This document shows, piece after piece, positions 27,306-36,143 of a DNA stretch of 42,053 nucleotides. Source of the stretch: an uncultured Uliginosibacterium sp. (lineage in GTDB: Bacteria > Pseudomonadota > Gammaproteobacteria > Burkholderiales > Rhodocyclaceae); contig CAMFLH010000009.1 of assembly GCA_945957295.1 (NCBI GenBank), positions 1 to 42,053 of the forward strand, in the 5' to 3' direction. The notes beneath the pieces were generated by a model that saw only the letters and a program-made list of their open reading frames with translations, was not told the DNA's origin and did no database searches. Position 1 is the first letter of the stretch. Each line of letters starts with the position of its first letter. The position numbers and the translations under genes are program-made.

Positions 27306-29567
27306 ATGACTACCGCAACCGGTATGTGCCGAGATCGGCCACGCCTCCGGGCGTGCTTTCGGGCGGCGCTGACGCTCATTCTGTGGTGGGGGCTCGGACA
27401 GACCGCGTGGGCCGCCACCCCGCCGAACGCAGCGAACGCGCCGTTGCGTGTCGGATTGGTGCTCGGCGGCGGCGGTGCGAGGGGACTGGCGCATCTTGGG
27501 ATCATCGACGAGCTCGAAAAGCTGCACATTCCAATCAGTTGCATTGCTGGGACCAGTGCGGGCGCTCTGGTCGGAGGCATTTACGCCACCGGTGCCGATG
27601 TAACGGAGTTAATTCAAAAGGTCAAAACGGCAGACTGGAATAGCCTGCTTTCCGGTGCGCCTGACCGGCGAAAGTTGCCGTATCTGAGAAAGATTGATGA
27701 CAACAAGAATCTCTCGTCGCCAACCATTGGTCTCACTGCGGATGGCCTCTCTGTAGGCCGAAGCCTTGTTGGCTCCCAGAGGATCGATCGATTCCTCCGC
27801 GAACTCACGGGGGGGCTGACCTCCGAGTCCTTCCAGTCGCTGCCGATTCCGTTCGTCGCTATTGCCACAGACCTAGAGACCGGGGATCTCGTTGAGTTCC
27901 ACTCGGGGGATCTTGCGACGGCGCTGCGCGCAAGTATGGCGGTTCCCGGGGTCTTTGACGTCGTAGATGACGAAGGCCGGCTGCTCATTGACGGCATGTT
28001 CGCTCGCAACCTTCCGATCGAAAACTTGAAGGGCGGCTGTGCCGATATCGTCATCGCGGTGGATGTCGGCATGCCGACGCTCAAGCGCGACGAAATTCGC
28101 TCACTCCTTGATGTCGCCAACCAGACGCTCAATGTGATGACGGGGAAGAACGTTGTCGCCAGCCGGCGTTTGCTTGACGAGCGCGACATCTTGATTGAGC
28201 CACAACTCGATGGGTTTACCCCCGCAAGCTTCACGGATGCTGCAGCGATCATCGAACGAGGGCGAGCAGCGGCTACCGCCGTCGCGGCGAGGCTGTCGAC
28301 ACTGGCGGTGGCCGACGGTTCTTACCGTGCCTGGAAGCAGAGTTTGCAAGCGCGGGCGACGGCGGTAATCCCGCCTCCCGTTGATATGCGGATTTCGAGC
28401 ACCACGCACTTTCCGCAGCCCCTGATTCAGAAAGTCATCGAAGGGGATCATCCCCCCGCCAGCCAAGAGGACCTTGAACAGCGAATAGAGTTGCTGTTCA
28501 ACACCGGCGACTTTGACACGATTGGTTACCGCTATTCGTTGTCGGCGACACCGCCTGTCACCGAAGTGCGGGTTGCGGAGCGCGGCGTCGGACCAAACAG
28601 ACTACGTTTGGGAGTCGGGATTGAAATCGATTCTTATCGCACGTCAAACGTAGCGCTCCTGGCCAACTATCAGATGGCGTGGCTGACCGAGCGAGGGACG
28701 CGTTGGAAAAACGACATCCGGGTGGGCAACAACTCCGAGCTCGTGTCGGAGCTCTATCAACCATTGTGGCCGAGTGCGCTGATCGGGTCCGTTCGGGGCT
28801 ACATCCGGAACGTGAAGTTTCCCGTCTACAACACGGTTGGCGCCAATCTCGGCGATCTTGATGTACGGACTGCTGGGGCCGAGGCAGGTGTCGGCTACAC
28901 GTTCGGTGAGTACGGCGAGCTCAGGAGCTATGCCTTTCTGTCCGACGTACAGACGAGTGTGCTGAGTGGGCTCTCGAAGTACAAGGCTGACGGGGGCGCC
29001 CGCCTGTACGGCTATTCCATCAGGGGCGCGGTTGATCAATTCGACAATCCACGGTGGCCGCGAAACGGATACCGCGGCGAGATCAACAGCTTCTGGGTGA
29101 AGAGTTCGGATTCTGGCGAACCATCAATGACGATGGGCGCTCTCGACGTCGATTTGGCTCAGTCGTTCGGCGAACTGACTGCCCGCTCGTCGCTGCAGAT
29201 GCGCGCTACGTCGGCGCCGTATGCCCGTTTTGGCCAGATCAACCAGCTTGGCGGGTTCTTACGTCTTTCCGGTTTGGAAACAGGCCGTATCGCGGCGGCT
29301 GAGACGTTCTTTGGACGATTGATGCTCTACCACCGAGTCTCGGCACTGCTTCCTCAACTTGGTTCGGGGACCTACATGGGCGGTTCGTTGGAGGTCGGCA
29401 AAGCCAAGGGATTGCTGTCGGGCGACGTGATGCCCCGGGTCATTCCGGCTGCTTCCGTGTTTGTCGGAGCAGACACCTTTATTGGCCCGCTGTACTTTGC
29501 GATAGGCAATGCCAACTATCACGGCAGCAACTGGGCTGGGTACATTTATCTGGGCTATCAACCGTAG
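27306..29567 (+). CDS. Patatin-like phospholipase autotransporter (type Vd, PlpD-like)
   Basis: The product is an exported lipase that carries its own outer-membrane transporter. Its 753 residues begin with a signal peptide (about 14-36, FRAALTLILWWGLGQTAWA). The patatin domain has the oxyanion loop GGGGARG (54-60), nucleophile Ser84 in GTSAG, and the Asp229 partner in IDGMFARN. A POTRA-like region (about 360-440) leads to a 16-strand BamA/FhaC-type barrel at the C-terminus (GFLRLSGLETGRIAAAETFF ... WAGYIYLGYQP). The closing residue is Pro rather than Phe, which is slightly unusual. ATG 27306 follows AGGGG; ATGs at 27276 and 27324 are alternatives. It starts 88 bases after the HD-CBS-HEPN gene on the same strand and precedes a lipase by 25 bases. 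Confidence 0.92.
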   Translation: MTTATGMCRDRPRLRACFRAALTLILWWGLGQTAWAATPPNAANAPLRVGLVLGGGGARGLAHLGIIDELEKLHIPISCIAGTSAGALVGGIYATGADVTELIQKVKTADWNSLLSGAPDRRKLPYLRKIDDNKNLSSPTIGLTADGLSVGRSLVGSQRIDRFLRELTGGLTSESFQSLPIPFVAIATDLETGDLVEFHSGDLATALRASMAVPGVFDVVDDEGRLLIDGMFARNLPIENLKGGCADIVIAVDVGMPTLKRDEIRSLLDVANQTLNVMTGKNVVASRRLLDERDILIEPQLDGFTPASFTDAAAIIERGRAAATAVAARLSTLAVADGSYRAWKQSLQARATAVIPPPVDMRISSTTHFPQPLIQKVIEGDHPPASQEDLEQRIELLFNTGDFDTIGYRYSLSATPPVTEVRVAERGVGPNRLRLGVGIEIDSYRTSNVALLANYQMAWLTERGTRWKNDIRVGNNSELVSELYQPLWPSALIGSVRGYIRNVKFPVYNTVGANLGDLDVRTAGAEAGVGYTFGEYGELRSYAFLSDVQTSVLSGLSKYKADGGARLYGYSIRGAVDQFDNPRWPRNGYRGEINSFWVKSSDSGEPSMTMGALDVDLAQSFGELTARSSLQMRATSAPYARFGQINQLGGFLRLSGLETGRIAAAETFFGRLMLYHRVSALLPQLGSGTYMGGSLEVGKAKGLLSGDVMPRVIPAASVFVGADTFIGPLYFAIGNANYHGSNWAGYIYLGYQP

Positions 29568-29592
29568 TGTTTGAAGACGTTTTGGCGAGCGC

Positions 29593-30843
29593 GTGGAGCA
29601 CATCCCTTTGAGACAGATTGGGTTTTCGCTGCTTCTGGCAGCAGCCGTGGGGCTGAGCGCCTGCTCGTTTGGCAGGTTTGGCGAGCTGCAACGAAACCTC
29701 TCGGAGCTCGAAAATTTGGGCGCGTTTCACGGGCACATTGAGTGTGATGGGTGTGCAGGAGGACGGCGCATCGTCGTTGCACTGTACGAAGGCGAGGATG
29801 GCTGGCGGGTTGATAACTATGCGGTGGCCGCGGACGACGGATTCTTCCTTGTACGCGTGCACCGCGGGCGAAAGTACAGGGTGGTCGCGTTTGAGGATCG
29901 TAACGTCAATGGCGCCTTTGATCGTGGCGAACCGGTCGCAATCGGGAGCGGAGTCGAAGAGATATCGCAGAACGACAGGCCAAAGGGGTTGAACTTGCGT
30001 CTCGGAGCGTCAGACCGTGTTGATGTCGCGCTCGTGCGCGCATTGAGCTCTCTTGCCAATGCTGAGCAACTGAGTCTGCCCATATCGTTTGGCAACCAAG
30101 CGAACCTGGACGATCCACAGTTTGACCCTGCTTTGGGTGGGCTGGGCCTCTGGCGCGCCGCCGATTTCTTCACCCAGATCGGCGGCGGAGTCTATCTGCT
30201 CTCGCCGTTTGAAAGGGGAAAGGTCCCTGTCTTCTTTGTGCACGGAGCCGGTGGGACGCCGAGGGAGTTTGCGTACCTCATCTCCGGTCTCGACACCGCG
30301 AAGTTCCAGCCGATAGTCTTTCAGTATCCGTCCGGGCTCCGACTGTCTGCATCAGCCGAAATGCTCACTCGGCTGACGCAAGCACTGCAGAAGCAATATG
30401 GCTTCACCCAGTACGCGATCGTGGCACACAGCATGGGCGGACTGGTGGCGATGGCTTCCTTGCGGGAACACGGCGCCGCCGAGGCTCAAGGCAAGCGAGT
30501 GCTCGTGACGTTGGCGACGCCTTGGGGCGGACATGAGGCTGCCGCTTGGGGCGTCAAGTACGCGCCGACCGCCATTCCGTCGTGGATTGATGTGGAGCCG
30601 GGCAGCGAATTCCTCAGCGGCCTCTTTGAAGTGCCGAGCAGTGGCCCCGGTTTCTCCCATTTCCTTCTCTTCGCGTTTGGGGGGCAGAATGGGGATGGCG
30701 TCGTGCGATTGGGTAGCCAATTACGTCCGCTAGCACAAATGCGTGCTGTGAAAGTGGTTGGGTTTGACGAGTCTCATGCGTCTATTTTGGAGTCACCAGG
30801 TGCCAGGAGCTATGTTTACACGGCCCTTCAGCAGGAATTCTAG
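29593..30843 (+). CDS. Lipoprotein alpha/beta-hydrolase (lipase/phospholipase-like)
   Basis: This is a secreted, probably lipid-anchored hydrolase of 416 residues. The signal ends in a strong lipobox (LLLAAAVGLSAC). About 140 residues of unknown beta-rich domain follow (GRRIVVALYEGEDGWR, RKYRVVAFEDRNVNGAFDRG). The alpha/beta-hydrolase core has the oxyanion segment VFFVHGAGGTPREF, nucleophile Ser280 in VAHSMGGLVA, Asp368 in NGDGVVRLG and His395 in FDESHASIL. The start may be GTG 29593 or TTG 29608; neither has a clear advantage. It sits 25 bases after the patatin autotransporter and is probably cotranscribed. The substrate is unknown, and triglyceride lipase, phospholipase or esterase all fit. 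It converges on the split channel gene. Confidence 0.88.
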   Translation: MEHIPLRQIGFSLLLAAAVGLSACSFGRFGELQRNLSELENLGAFHGHIECDGCAGGRRIVVALYEGEDGWRVDNYAVAADDGFFLVRVHRGRKYRVVAFEDRNVNGAFDRGEPVAIGSGVEEISQNDRPKGLNLRLGASDRVDVALVRALSSLANAEQLSLPISFGNQANLDDPQFDPALGGLGLWRAADFFTQIGGGVYLLSPFERGKVPVFFVHGAGGTPREFAYLISGLDTAKFQPIVFQYPSGLRLSASAEMLTRLTQALQKQYGFTQYAIVAHSMGGLVAMASLREHGAAEAQGKRVLVTLATPWGGHEAAAWGVKYAPTAIPSWIDVEPGSEFLSGLFEVPSSGPGFSHFLLFAFGGQNGDGVVRLGSQLRPLAQMRAVKVVGFDESHASILESPGARSYVYTALQQEF

Positions 30844-30927
30844 ACAATCAACACATGTTCGAATGAAACCCGAGTTATTAGGCTAACAGGCGCTCGCGCG
30901 TCATCTTCAAGCGGCTGGAAGGTTCCA

Positions 30928-31971
30928 TTACGCCTGGGCAGGCACTACTCTGATTTCGAGCGGCCGCGATGTGTCGAGATGCAGGTCTCGCTGAGGAAAT
31001 GCTATCGAGATACGCGAATCGGCAAACGCCCTCTCAATCATGTACCTGACGTCGCTGCAGACTACACGACCGGAAACGCCGGTATCCAAGTCGAGCCAGA
31101 AATAGAGTCCGAACGTTAGCGCATCGGCGTCAAAGTTCTCGAACAGCACTTCGGGTGCTGGATCTCTCAATATTCTCCCGTGACGTCCGGCGATCTCGAG
31201 TAGAAGATCAGTCACCACGCGAACGTCGGAGCCGTATGCCACTCCCACGGAAACGCCGAATCGTACTGTTCCCGACGTGTAGGTCCAGTTGGTGACATTC
31301 TGTTCGATGAAGGTTGCATTTGGGACAAGCGTCTCAATGCCGTCGACGTTGCGCAATGTGCTTGCACGTACGCCGATATCGGTTACGACACCGCGCATTC
31401 CGCCCACGTCCACGAGATCACCCAGTTTGAAAGGACGCTCCGCGAGAAGCATCAAACCGCTCATCAGGTTCTTGAGCAGGTTTTGCATGCCGAAGCCCGC
31501 ACCAATGGCGATCGCACCACCGAGAAACGCGAACACCGTAATTGGAATCCGCACAATCGCGAGGCTAATGACAACCAAGACTATGAACACCGCAGAGAGT
31601 ATCCAGTTGCTCGCCGTCTTGATCGCCGACGGAGGCCACTGCAGGCGCACATGAACTTGTCGCTCGATGAGTCGTGCCACCTTGCGCGCCAGAACGAATC
31701 CGGCCACCAGAACGACAAAAGCGATCGCTACTTTCCCAACTGTGATCGGGCGCTGAATGGCGATACTTTGTCCCTCTACGACCGTTGTGTCGTCCACCGT
31801 GGTGATCTCGTACCCCCATGCAACAGAGGCCATTTCCCGCGCCTCTTGAAGCGCGACCGCCACCCGTGCGCTGCCACTGCGCTCCGCCGCCGTACGATCA
31901 AAGTCTTCCACCCAGCGTTCGATTAGCAAGCGAAGTTGGGTAACTTCCGCGGTCGCCTTGATGTGAATCAA
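30928..31971 (-). pseudogene. MscS/MscK-type channel, C-terminal half (split by IS)
   Basis: These 347 codons carry the channel end of a large mechanosensitive channel. They hold membrane helices (VGKVAIAFVVLVAGFVLA and WILSAVFIVLVVISLAIVRI), the pore helix FLGGAIAIGAGFGMQNLLKN, the beta-domain (PFKLGDLVDVGGMRGVVTDI) and the cytosolic C-terminal domain. The frame begins at an IS boundary with no native start (a TTG is the first possible codon). It joins exactly, in phase, to the N-terminal half at 34596-35969 when the IS and one copy of ATCAA are removed. The combined product would be 805 residues. A separate short channel translated from the TTG is conceivable but has no ribosome site. Confidence 0.9.
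31967..31971 (+). repeat. Target-site duplication, left copy (ATCAA)
   Basis: ATCAA precedes the TG end of the IS3 element here and follows its CA end at 34591-34595. Collapsing the two copies restores the channel reading frame. Confidence 0.85.
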
Positions 31972-32056
31972 TGGGATGGACGCCCCTCCCGATTAGGCAT
32001 CGGTGTGCCAGAGTGGAAGCGCCGGTCAACCAGTCGAGGTGAAGGAGGCGTCTGTC

Positions 32057-33091
32057 ATGCTGATTACGACAATCGGGATCGATCTGGCCAAGAGCGTGTT
32101 TCAGTTGCACGGTGTGGATGAACATGGCAAGACGGTGCTGCGCAAACAGCTCAAGCGGGATCAGGTTGCCCCATTCATGGCCAACTTGGCCCCCTGCCTG
32201 ATCGGCATGGAGGCGTGTGGCGGCGCGCACTACTGGGCGCGCAAGCTGCAGGGTTTTGGACACACCGTCAGACTCATGTCGCCGCAGTTCGTAAAGCCTT
32301 ACGTGAAGAGCAACAAGAACGACGCGGCAGATGCGGAGGCGATCTGCGAGGCGGTCGCACGACCGAACATGAGATTTGTGCCGATCAAAAGTGTTGAGCA
32401 GCAGGCGGTGCTGTCGATGCACCGCGTTCGACAAGGCTTTGTCGTGGCACGCACCGCGCAGGCCAATCAAATCCGAGGGTTATTGGCCGAGTTTGGCATG
32501 GTTCTGCCCAAGGGCATGGGCGCCTTACGTAATCAGCTCCAGGGGCTTGTCGAACATGCAGGTGATGAGCTACCCACGCTGTTTCGGCGCCTGATGGGGC
32601 GCCTCTATGAGCAGTTGGTCGAACTGGATCGGCAGGTCGACGAACTGGAGGCGCAGATCAAGCAATGGCACCACAGCTGTGAGCTGAGCCAACGTCTGGA
32701 GAAGATTCCGGGGGTCGGACCGCTGACGGCTACTGCGTTGGTAGCCTCGATTGCGGATGCCCGCAGCTTCAAGAATGGCCGGCAACTGGCCGCATGGTTG
32801 GGCCTCGTTCCGCGACAGCATTCCAGCGGTGGGAAACCTACACTGTTGGGCATCAGCAAACGCGGCGATGTGTATCTGCGAACCTTGCTGATTCACGGCG
32901 CCCGCTCAGCAATTTTGGCGACCGTGCGTCATGCGAAATCGAACCCGTGGCTGAACTCGCTGCTGGGCCGACGAAATCCGAACATTGCCGCCGTTGCCTT
33001 GGCGAGCAAGAACGCGAGAACCATCTGGGCCTTGCTAGCCCACGACCGGGAGTTTCGGGTCGATTACACGCCCAGACTGGCGAGCGCGTAA
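32057..33091 (+). CDS. IS110/IS1111-type transposase (DEDD recombinase)
   Basis: This is a 344-residue transposase with a RuvC-like N-terminal domain and a C-terminal Transposase_20 domain, guided by an element-encoded RNA in this family. Acidic residues are visible in IGIDLAKSVFQLHG, GMEACGGAHYWARKL and NKNDAADAEAICEA. The C-terminal block IPGVGPLTATALVASIADAR is followed by GLVPRQHSSGGKPTLLGISK, which holds the likely catalytic serine. ATG 32057 has GGAGG nine bases upstream. The gene looks intact, so the element may still be active. Confidence 0.95.
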   Translation: MLITTIGIDLAKSVFQLHGVDEHGKTVLRKQLKRDQVAPFMANLAPCLIGMEACGGAHYWARKLQGFGHTVRLMSPQFVKPYVKSNKNDAADAEAICEAVARPNMRFVPIKSVEQQAVLSMHRVRQGFVVARTAQANQIRGLLAEFGMVLPKGMGALRNQLQGLVEHAGDELPTLFRRLMGRLYEQLVELDRQVDELEAQIKQWHHSCELSQRLEKIPGVGPLTATALVASIADARSFKNGRQLAAWLGLVPRQHSSGGKPTLLGISKRGDVYLRTLLIHGARSAILATVRHAKSNPWLNSLLGRRNPNIAAVALASKNARTIWALLAHDREFRVDYTPRLASA

Positions 33092-33344
33092 CGCGAACGA
33101 ACATACGCAGGACCGAGCAGGAAGCACTTCCACCGATTGCTCTGGCAATCATGCAGTGATGGCGAAACAGGTAAGACCGTGGTTGACCAAACCCATCCGG
33201 GGCGACGCACTTCGAGTGCATTGAATCGATCGGGACCCAACCAGCGCATTCCATCAGGGACAGCGGCTTTGCCGCAGCGAAAGTCCGAATGTACGGCTGC
33301 AAGCTTGCCTTCAAACCATCACCAAATGAATGCTGGGCAAACCG
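33092..33344 (+). other. IS110 3' non-coding region, candidate guide-RNA (bridge/seekRNA) locus
   Basis: About 250 bases lie between the transposase stop and the right terminal repeat and encode nothing convincing. In IS1111-subgroup elements this is where the structured guide RNA is encoded. I infer it here from position; I have not derived its fold or its target-matching loops. Confidence 0.5.
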
Positions 33345-33364
33345 GGGGCGTCCATGTACGCCCC
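33345..33364. repeat. Palindrome formed at the IS110/IS3 junction
   Basis: GGGGCGT (33345-33351) at the IS110 right end and ACGCCCC (33358-33364) at the IS3 left end are perfect complements around CCATGT. The invading element's end mirrors the sequence it invaded. Confidence 0.8.
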
Positions 33365-33415
33365 GGGTTTCCTAGACACATTCTTGCCTCAAACTGAGGC
33401 GTACAAGGAGGTGTC

Positions 33416-33694
33416 ATGGGTACAGCGCGTTACACGGAAGAGTTCAAGATCGAAGCGGTGAAGCAGGTCACCGATAGAGGTCACGCCGTCGCGGAGGTGG
33501 CAGCGCGGCTTGGAGTATCCACGCACAGCCTGTATCAATGGATCAGGCGCTACAGCACGCCCGCGCCGGAACGGGCCAAGGCGGATGCCGAAAACGCGGA
33601 AATTCGTCGGCTCAAGAGTGAGCTCAAACGCGTCACCGAAGAGCGCGACATCCTAAAAAAGGCCGCCGCGTACTTTGCCAAGCAGTCCGGGTGA
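33416..33694 (+). CDS. IS3-family transposase OrfA
   Basis: This 92-residue protein has a helix-turn-helix (HAVAEVAARLGVSTHSLYQW) and a C-terminal leucine-zipper-like helix (AEIRRLKSELKRVTEERDIL). It binds the IS ends and pairs with OrfB. AAGGAGG lies just upstream of the ATG. Near its end is the run AAAAAAG (33655-33661). A -1 slip there would fuse it to the orfB frame, which is open across the site, giving the OrfAB transposase. Confidence 0.94.
   Translation: MGTARYTEEFKIEAVKQVTDRGHAVAEVAARLGVSTHSLYQWIRRYSTPAPERAKADAENAEIRRLKSELKRVTEERDILKKAAAYFAKQSG
33655..33661 (+). promoter_or_regulatory. Programmed -1 frameshift site (AAAAAAG)
   Basis: The heptamer A-AAA-AAG lies in the orfA frame 33 bases before the orfA stop. 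The -1 frame is open from here into orfB. This is the classic IS3-family slippery sequence. Confidence 0.8.
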
Positions 33695-34566
33695 AGTACG
33701 CGTTCATTCAGGCCCATCAGCGCGAGTTCGTGGTGCGGCGCATGTGCAAGGTCATCGGCGTCCATCCAAGCGGTTTCTACGCTTGGAGTCGATGCGCTGA
33801 GAGTGCGCGCAGCCGCGAGGATCGTCGGCTCCTGGGGCTGATCAAGCACGCGTGGCTTGAGTCTGGCGCCGTGTACGGCTATCGCAAGATCCATGATGAT
33901 CTGCGCGAGATGGGCGAGCAATGCGGCAAGCACCGCGTGGCTAAGTTGATGCGAGTCGAGGGGCTGCGCTCGCAAACAGGTTATTCGCGGCGGCGCAGCC
34001 ACTATGGCGGCCGGCCGGCAATCGTCCATCCCAATGTGCTCGAGCGCCAGTTCTCACCCACAGCGCCTAACAAGGCATGGGTGACCGACATCACCTACAT
34101 CCGCACCTTCGAAGGCTGGCTCTATCTGGCTGTCGTGCTCGACCTGTTCTCCCGCCAGGTGGTCGGATGGTCGATGGGACCGCGTATGCATCGGGATCTG
34201 GCCCTCAATGCGTTGCTGATGGCGGTGTGGCGACGAAAGCCGGATACAGCCGTCATCGTCCATTCGGACCAAGGCAGCCAGTTTTCCAGCCACGACTGGC
34301 AGCATTTCCTCAAGCACCACAATCTTGTGGGGAGCATGAGCCGGCGCGGCAACTGCCACGACAACGCGGTTGCAGAGAGTTTCTTCCAACTGCTCAAACG
34401 CGAACGGATTCGCCAAAAGATCTACGCGACCCGAGAGGACGCTCGGCGCGATGTCTTTGACTACATCGAGTTGTTCTACAACCCGAAACGTCGGCATAGT
34501 CACGCCCAGAGCATGTCTCCGGTCGAGTTCGAACAGCAGTATTTCAACAACCAGAAAACTGTCTAG
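33691..34566 (+). CDS. IS3-family transposase OrfB (DDE integrase)
   Basis: A 291-residue catalytic part with an HTH_21-type N-terminus (VRRMCKVIGVHPSGFYAWSR) and an rve integrase core. The catalytic triad is readable: Asp in WVTDITYIRTFEGW, Asp in IVHSDQGSQFSS and Glu in CHDNAVAESFFQLLKRERI. The normal product is the OrfAB fusion made by frameshifting; GTG 33691 overlaps the orfA stop and could give free OrfB. The frame is complete, and its stop lies 24 bases from the IS right end. Confidence 0.94.
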   Translation: MKYAFIQAHQREFVVRRMCKVIGVHPSGFYAWSRCAESARSREDRRLLGLIKHAWLESGAVYGYRKIHDDLREMGEQCGKHRVAKLMRVEGLRSQTGYSRRRSHYGGRPAIVHPNVLERQFSPTAPNKAWVTDITYIRTFEGWLYLAVVLDLFSRQVVGWSMGPRMHRDLALNALLMAVWRRKPDTAVIVHSDQGSQFSSHDWQHFLKHHNLVGSMSRRGNCHDNAVAESFFQLLKRERIRQKIYATREDARRDVFDYIELFYNPKRRHSHAQSMSPVEFEQQYFNNQKTV

Positions 34567-34590
34567 GGAAGCCGGGGCGATTCAATGTCA

Positions 34591-34595
34591 ATCAA
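34591..34595 (+). repeat. Target-site duplication, right copy (ATCAA)
   Basis: Second copy of ATCAA, directly after the CA end of the IS3 element and matching 31967-31971. Confidence 0.85.
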
Positions 34596-35969
34596 ACGGC
34601 GATCGCTCAGGATTTCCAATTCGCGACGCAAAACAGCGCCCTCGCCTGGAGAGGCCTCTAAAATGCGATCCTGAAGAATGGCCGTCTGATCAAGGTTGAG
34701 CTGCAGTGATTGGCGTAGCGCGCTTTCGGGTTCCTTCAGATGATCTAATAGCCGGCGAACGCGGTCTTCTGTTTCCCGATCCCTCTCGGCGGTCTTGGCA
34801 TTCTCGGCTTCCGCAAAACGTAGCTCCCAGAACGTGCGCTGTAACTGTCGCGCATTGACTAGTCGTCGTAACGTGTCGATTTCAGACAGGGTAGCCTGCA
34901 ATCGCAACTGAGCCAGCTTGAGTTCTCGCCGGGAATTTTCGGACTCGTCCCGCGCGCGCAACGCATTTCGCTCTAGCGCTTCCGGCGACAAGGGCCGACC
35001 ACGCCGAACTGTTGGTTTCACGAGTTCCTCTTGTGCGACCAGCTGTTCTTGTTCCGCTTTATCGACCGCTGCCTTGGATTGAGATACAGCAAGGCGTTGG
35101 CTTTCGGCCGCTCTTCGTTTCTCCAGCAATTCCTTCTCTAGGCCTGCTTGGCGAGTCTCGTTCCGAGACAGCAGTAACTGAAGATCCTCTTTTGAGAACC
35201 GCACGTTTCCGTCAGTCGCCACAAGCGCGGCTTCGAGTTCGCGATACCGACTGCGAGCTTGCTTTAGCTCTTCTTCTACGGCAGAACGCGTACTTTCCTG
35301 CGCCTGCAGCTCCACGCCTGTCGCTTGGCTTTCGAGTTCCGCCAGTTGATACTTCCACAGGGCCCTACCGGGAGCAGACTCGCCGCGCTTTCGTTCCAGC
35401 AATTCGAGCGCTTTTCGTTCAGATTCCTTCCCACGGCGATGCGCTATCCCCGCATTGTTGAGGTCGCGCTCGCACAGCCGTTGTACGATCTCCAACCAGT
35501 CCACTTGCATTGCTGCCGCTTGCATTCGTTGCCGCAGCCTGTCCACTTCTGCGATTGCATAGGGTGCAGGACCCTTCAGAGTCGGTTCAGTTTCGCCAAG
35601 CGCTCCCGCTCCTCGTGCGGCATCGAGGCGATCATTCGCATCAATTTGAGTAGTAAGCGCGCCTACCAGGAGTTGTTGGAAATAGCGACGAGCGGCAACT
35701 TCATTTGGTGGCGTCCCGGCAGGTACTCCCGCGTCCTCACTCCCCGCACTGGTCAGGCGTTCGAGCTTCGCGCGCTCGTTCAGCAAACGAGCACGCAGTT
35801 CGTCGTTCTTGATCGGAGCGGTGTTTGCCGCCCGAGGCGATGGCTTCTGCTTCGATGTTCCAGGCAACAGCGTGCCGGCGAGGTTGTTGGCGTGTGCCTG
35901 ATGAAGACATAGCGCGGCAAGCAGGAGCAGGGTCAACGGCGTTCGGACCGAGAGGTGAGTCGATTTCAT
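34596..35969 (-). pseudogene. MscS/MscK-type channel, N-terminal half (split by IS)
   Basis: These 458 codons encode a signal peptide (about 1-27, TPLTLLLLAALCLHQAHA) and then a long, highly charged, largely coiled-coil periplasmic domain. Examples are AELESQATGVELQAQESTR and ESQRLAVSQSKAAVDKAEQE. This is the layout of MscK/KefA-type large channels. The frame now runs through the IS end and stops at 34563 after nine foreign residues. Joined to 30928-31971, it makes one 805-residue protein in phase. ATG 35969 is chosen for the signal peptide; an open frame extends 126 bases upstream with implausible residues. If translated today, it would release a soluble periplasmic fragment without a channel. 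Confidence 0.88.
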
Positions 35970-36118
35970 TGGCGCCGGCTTGTATTGGGGAGAAGCGACA
36001 AGAATAGACGATGCGTCTGCATTACAGACAGGCGTAGCCGTCGCAATGGCGCGCCGTCGATATGTGGGCGGCAGGGCGCGGGCATCTCCGAACATGTCGA
36101 GAGATGCCGCCGCTCTTC

Positions 36119-36137
36119 GACGACAACAAGTGTCGTC
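36119..36137 (-). terminator. Hairpin after the small secreted-protein operon
   Basis: GACGACA-ACAAG-TGTCGTC is a perfect 7-bp stem starting seven bases after the stop of the 118-residue gene. No U-tract follows, so termination is only likely. Confidence 0.4.
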
Positions 36138-36143
36138 TGATAA

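Larger units (their letters stand above)
31979..33356 (+). mobile_element. IS110-family element (IS1111-like) inside the IS3 left end
   Basis: An 11-bp inverted repeat, ATGGACGCCCC (31976-31986) and GGGGCGTCCAT (33345-33355), lies at the two ends. Removing about 1378 bases rejoins TGGGATG with TACGCCCC to give a plausible IS3 left end. The exact cut cannot be fixed within three bases because ATG occurs on both sides. Terminal inverted repeats and a ~250-base non-coding 3' end argue for the IS1111 subgroup. Confidence 0.75.
31972..34590 (+). mobile_element. IS3-family element carrying a nested IS110-type element
   Basis: Outer ends are TG (31972) and CA (34589-34590), flanked by ATCAA duplications. 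Inner terminal repeats match: CGCCCCGGGTTTCCTAGACA on the left and CGCCCCGGCTTCCCTAGACA on the right, read inward, with two mismatches in 20. Without the nested element the IS3 is about 1.24 kb, a normal size. Both orfA and orfB are intact. The nested insertion separates the first seven bases of the left end from the rest, which should abolish normal transposition. Confidence 0.85.
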
